Positions 6,873 to 9,196 of a stretch of DNA of 9,196 bases are shown here, piece after piece. Under the pieces are notes generated by a model that was not told where the DNA came from, made no database searches, and saw nothing but the letters and a program-made list of their open reading frames with translations. Position 1 is the first letter of the stretch; each line of letters opens with the position of its first letter. This DNA comes from Labilithrix luteola (GTDB lineage: Bacteria; Myxococcota_A; Polyangia; Polyangiales; Polyangiaceae). The position numbers and the translations under genes were made by a program. The stretch lies in assembly GCA_026225435.1 (NCBI GenBank), contig JAMFST010000709.1, forward strand, positions 1 through 9,196. Direction: 5' to 3'.

Positions 6873-6874
6873 CC

Positions 6875-7297
6875 ATGACCCGCGCCGCCGCTCACGTGGG
6901 CTACGATCGATCACCGTCCGTCTTCGTCGCCGACGCCATGCGCGGCGCCGCGTCGAGCGTCCCCGTCGATCTGCAGATCCGTGACGCCGAGGCGCTCTTC
7001 GGCGACCGCGATCTCGCGAGCGCCTGGGTGGTCGACGAGGGAGGGCGTCTCGTCGGCTGCTTGCGCGAGATCGACTTCGCGCGACGCGGCGAGGTGGCCC
7101 CCGGTGCCACCGTGCGCGCGATCATGTCGGCCGCGGTCTGCGTCGAGGCGCGCTGCACGCTGCACGAAGCGCTGGTCCGGATGGCGCGGACCCACGTGCG
7201 CGAGCTGGCGATCGTCTCGCCGGAAGGTGCGCTCGTCGGCGTGATGCGCGACGTCGATGGCCTCCGTGTCCTCGGCGGCCACGGCTCGCCGCGCTGA
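6875..7297 (+). CDS. Stand-alone CBS-domain pair protein
   Basis: A 140-residue protein made of two tandem CBS domains, the fold that usually binds adenosine nucleotides and senses energy or ligand state. CBS1 spans about 18-70 (FVADAMRG, then ASAWVVDEGGRLVGCLREIDFAR) and CBS2 about 80-132 (VRAIMSAAVCVEARCTLHEAL, then VRELAIVSPEGALVGVMRDVD). There is no effector domain, so it would act by binding a partner protein or as a small sensor. The ATG at 6875 has no visible Shine-Dalgarno. A later ATG at 6938 falls inside CBS1 and would damage it, so the upstream ATG, possibly leaderless, is preferred. It is divergent from the DUF6544-like gene and 121 bp upstream of a response regulator on the same strand, which may be co-transcribed. 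The partner is unknown. Confidence 0.85.
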   Translation: MTRAAAHVGYDRSPSVFVADAMRGAASSVPVDLQIRDAEALFGDRDLASAWVVDEGGRLVGCLREIDFARRGEVAPGATVRAIMSAAVCVEARCTLHEALVRMARTHVRELAIVSPEGALVGVMRDVDGLRVLGGHGSPR

Positions 7298-7314
7298 CCT
7301 GGCTCGAGCATTCT

Positions 7315-7326
7315 GGGACATGTCCC
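7315..7326. promoter_or_regulatory. Perfect 12-bp palindrome upstream of the response regulator gene
   Basis: GGGACATGTCCC is a perfect palindrome located 18 bp past the CBS gene stop and about 92 bp before the response regulator ATG. A dyad of this kind in a short non-coding gap is a plausible binding site for a dimeric regulator. It could also be chance in G+C-rich DNA. No clear promoter elements were found around it. Confidence 0.35.
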
Positions 7327-7418
7327 GCGCGTCCCCGCCCCATCCATTCCGGGCGAGGCTGGGTAAGTGCGATGTCGCCGGTGCTCCACGCGGCATGCCC
7401 GCTGCACACGTGGGCTGC

Positions 7419-7943
7419 ATGACGAACCACCGTCTTGCGCCGCTCGTCGAGAGTGATGGTCCCCTGTCGCGCGTGCTCCTCGCCGAGGACGACCGCGAGA
7501 TGCGCGACCTGGTCGCCATCGCGCTGCGCCTCGACGGAGCGGAGGTGGTCGTCGCCCGCGACGGCACGGAGCTGCTCGAGCGGCTCGGCTCGATGTGCTC
7601 GGAGCCTGCCCCCCGCTTTCGCTACGACCTCATCGTCGCCGACATCCGCATGCCGGGATGCACCGGCTTGCAGGTGCTCGAGGGGATGCGACGCGCGGGG
7701 TGGAGCACGCCGATGATCCTGATGACCCCCTTCAGCGATCGCGCGACGCGGGCTCGGGTCGAGGAGCAGCGGGCGGTGCTCTTCGACAAGCCGTTCGACG
7801 TCGACGACCTGCGCACCGCGGCGCTCCACCTGCTCCGTCCGCCGTCGAGCAGCCGCATGCCGGCGGCGCTGGCGGCGGCGGACGTGGCCTTCGCCGCTCA
7901 GTCGTCCTTCGTCCCGCCCGACCAGCCCTGGAGGCGGCGGTAG
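7419..7943 (+). CDS. Single-domain response regulator (CheY-like receiver)
   Basis: A 174-residue phospho-receiver protein without a recognised output domain. All catalytic positions are present: acidic pair D24-D25 (LLAEDD), phospho-acceptor D75 (IVADIRMPG), switch threonine T103 (ILMTPFSD) and lysine K124 (FDKPFD). Proline follows the switch threonine, where alanine or glycine is usual. Residues 141-174 form a Ser/Ala/Pro-rich tail ending WRRR, which is not part of the receiver fold; its last 15 codons overlap the convergent sigma-54 activator gene. The ATG at 7419 is the last possible start before the domain; no clear Shine-Dalgarno precedes it, so the exact start is uncertain. Likely roles are a phosphorelay intermediate or a protein-binding switch. 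The cognate kinase is not in the window. Confidence 0.9.
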   Translation: MTNHRLAPLVESDGPLSRVLLAEDDREMRDLVAIALRLDGAEVVVARDGTELLERLGSMCSEPAPRFRYDLIVADIRMPGCTGLQVLEGMRRAGWSTPMILMTPFSDRATRARVEEQRAVLFDKPFDVDDLRTAALHLLRPPSSSRMPAALAAADVAFAAQSSFVPPDQPWRRR

Positions 7944-9196
7944 AGCGTCTTTCGGTCCCACCCGAGGATGCGCGTCGCCATGTTCTTGTTCCCCCCGACC
8001 GCCTCGAGCACCCGCAGGGCGTAGCGCCGCTGCACCTCTTCCATCGAGATCAGCTCGCTCAGATCGTGCGCGCCGGTGGCCGCGGGCGTCTGCGATGAGC
8101 GGTAGCGGCGCATCTTCTCCGGAAGGTCCTCGACCACCACCTCCTCGTGCTGCGCCAGGGCGACGGCCCGCTCCATCGAGTTCTGCAGCTCGCGCACGTT
8201 CCCCGGCCAGCCGTAGGCGAGCAGCTTCTCGGCGACCGGCAGGCTGAAGCCCTGTACGTCCTTGACGCTCCGCTCGGCGAAGCGCGTCAGGAAATGCTGC
8301 GCCAGGACGAGAACGTCTCGCTCCCGTTCGCGCAGCGGAGGGATGCTCACCTGGATGACGTTGAGGCGATAGAGGAGGTCCTCGCGGAAGCGCCCCTCGC
8401 GCACCCCCTGCTCGAGATCTCGATTGGTGGCGGCGACGACGCGCACGTCGAAGGCCACCTCCTGGTTGCTGCCGACCGGGCGTACCCGCCGCGTCTCGAG
8501 GGCGCGAAGGAGCTTCACCTGCATCGCATGCGGCATCTCCCCCACCTCGTCGAGGAAGAGGGTGCCGCCCGTCGCCTGCACGAACAGGCCGGTGCGCTTG
8601 TCCTTCGCGTCGGTGAAGGCGCCGCGCGCGTGGCCAAAGAGCTCGCTCTCGAGGAGCGGCTCCGGGAGCGCGCCGCAGTTGATGGGGACGAGCGGACCGC
8701 CGCGCCGGCGACCGCGCTCGTGGATGGCGCGCGCGACCAGCTCCTTGCCGGTCCCGGTCTCGCCGGTCACCAGCAGGGTGGCCTCGGTGTCGGCGACCCG
8801 GTCGATCAAGGTCCGCACCTTGCGCATCGCCGCGCTGTCCCCCAGCGGCAAGCTGCCTGGAGGGAGCGAAGCCGGGGCGCGCAGTCGCTTCACCTCGTCG
8901 CGCAGGCGGCGCTGCTGGATGGCTCGCTCCACCGCGAGGACGAGCACGTCCGGATCGAAGGGCTTGGTGAGGAAGTCGAAGGCGCCGGCGCGGATGGTCG
9001 AGATGGCCGTCTCCAGCGTGCCGAAGCCGGTCATCACGATCACCGGCACGTCGGGCCGGTTGGCCACGATGCGCTCGCACAGCTCGACGCCGTTCATCGC
9101 CCGCATGCGCACGTCGGTGGCGACCACGTCGGCCTCGCCGGCCATCACCCGGGCGAAGGCCTCGTCCGCCGAGGCGAGCCAGGTTGTGCGGTGACC
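7898..9196 (-). CDS. NtrC-family sigma-54-dependent response regulator (N-terminus cut by window edge)
   Basis: An enhancer-binding activator with 432 residues visible. The frame stays open through the right edge, so the first part of the receiver, including its acidic pair, lies outside. Visible numbering: receiver with phospho-acceptor D28 (VVATDVRM), T56 (VIVMTGFG) and K78 (FLTKPFD). The sigma-54 AAA+ domain follows, with Walker A GETGTGKE (145-152), the sigma-54-contact loop as GAFTDA (192-197) instead of GAFTGA, Walker B GGTLFLDE (210-217) and FREDLLYRLNV with the arginine region. The C-terminal Fis-type helix-turn-helix (about 392-422) reads VLEAVGGNKNMATRILGWDRKTLYRRL. Phosphorylated, it should drive ATP-dependent opening at -24/-12 promoters, whose targets are unknown. 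A GTG at 9148 could be taken for a start, but that would cut the receiver; the GHRTTWLASADEAFAR codons upstream are receiver sequence. Confidence 0.95.
   Translation of the reverse strand, partial: GHRTTWLASADEAFARVMAGEADVVATDVRMRAMNGVELCERIVANRPDVPVIVMTGFGTLETAISTIRAGAFDFLTKPFDPDVLVLAVERAIQQRRLRDEVKRLRAPASLPPGSLPLGDSAAMRKVRTLIDRVADTEATLLVTGETGTGKELVARAIHERGRRRGGPLVPINCGALPEPLLESELFGHARGAFTDAKDKRTGLFVQATGGTLFLDEVGEMPHAMQVKLLRALETRRVRPVGSNQEVAFDVRVVAATNRDLEQGVREGRFREDLLYRLNVIQVSIPPLRERERDVLVLAQHFLTRFAERSVKDVQGFSLPVAEKLLAYGWPGNVRELQNSMERAVALAQHEEVVVEDLPEKMRRYRSSQTPAATGAHDLSELISMEEVQRRYALRVLEAVGGNKNMATRILGWDRKTLYRRLQGWSGGTKDD

Noticed and set aside
5806..6876. Alternative minus-strand frame over the DUF6544-like gene
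   Set aside because: Very Arg/His/Ala-rich and repetitive, whereas the overlapping frame has mixed composition, a strong ribosome site and family-like segments.
7300..7314. Possible sigma-54 promoter (TGGCTCG, then TTCT) before the response regulator
   Set aside because: The -24 half is good but the -12 half lacks the essential GC.
7122..9080. A 652-codon minus-strand open frame over the CBS, response regulator and NtrC genes
   Set aside because: It shares no domain with known families and covers three genes with clear motifs in other frames.

Overview
The window is uniformly G+C-rich and gene-dense. No tRNA, rRNA, transposon or CRISPR array was seen. The high G+C, the NtrC-type sigma-54 activator, the lipoprotein-type binding protein and the mix of regulators with poorly characterised proteins suit a myxobacterium or a related deltaproteobacterial lineage. 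This is an inference, because no phylogenetic marker is present.

Left two thirds (1-5787, all minus strand): one compact operon. In transcription order it encodes the two ATPases (livG, livF), the two permeases (livH, livM) and the lipoprotein substrate-binding protein of a branched-chain-amino-acid-type (HAAT) ABC importer. These five genes are joined by 4-nt stop/start overlaps or a 2-nt gap. Then come a small AhpD/carboxymuconolactone-decarboxylase-fold protein that has lost both catalytic cysteines, and a helix-turn-helix (XRE) regulator with an MmyB-like ligand-binding domain that runs off the left edge. The importer brings in an unknown solute. The last two genes look like a linked enzyme-like or sensor protein and its regulator.

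Middle (5788-7297): a 98-bp gap holding an inverted repeat just upstream of livG, then a minus-strand gene resembling the DUF6544 family, and 20 bp away a divergent plus-strand gene for a small stand-alone two-CBS-domain protein.

Right end (7298-9196): a 121-bp gap containing a perfect 12-bp palindrome, a plus-strand single-domain response regulator, and a convergent minus-strand NtrC-family sigma-54 activator cut by the right edge. The last two genes overlap tail-to-tail by 46 bp.

Most notable are the cysteine-less AhpD-like protein wired to a transporter operon, a degenerate ABC signature motif in LivG beside a canonical one in LivF, the 20-bp divergent start pair, and several compact inverted repeats at operator-like positions. 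Nothing here proves a new system. The best candidate for one is the importer, cysteine-less AhpD-like protein and MmyB-like regulator set.
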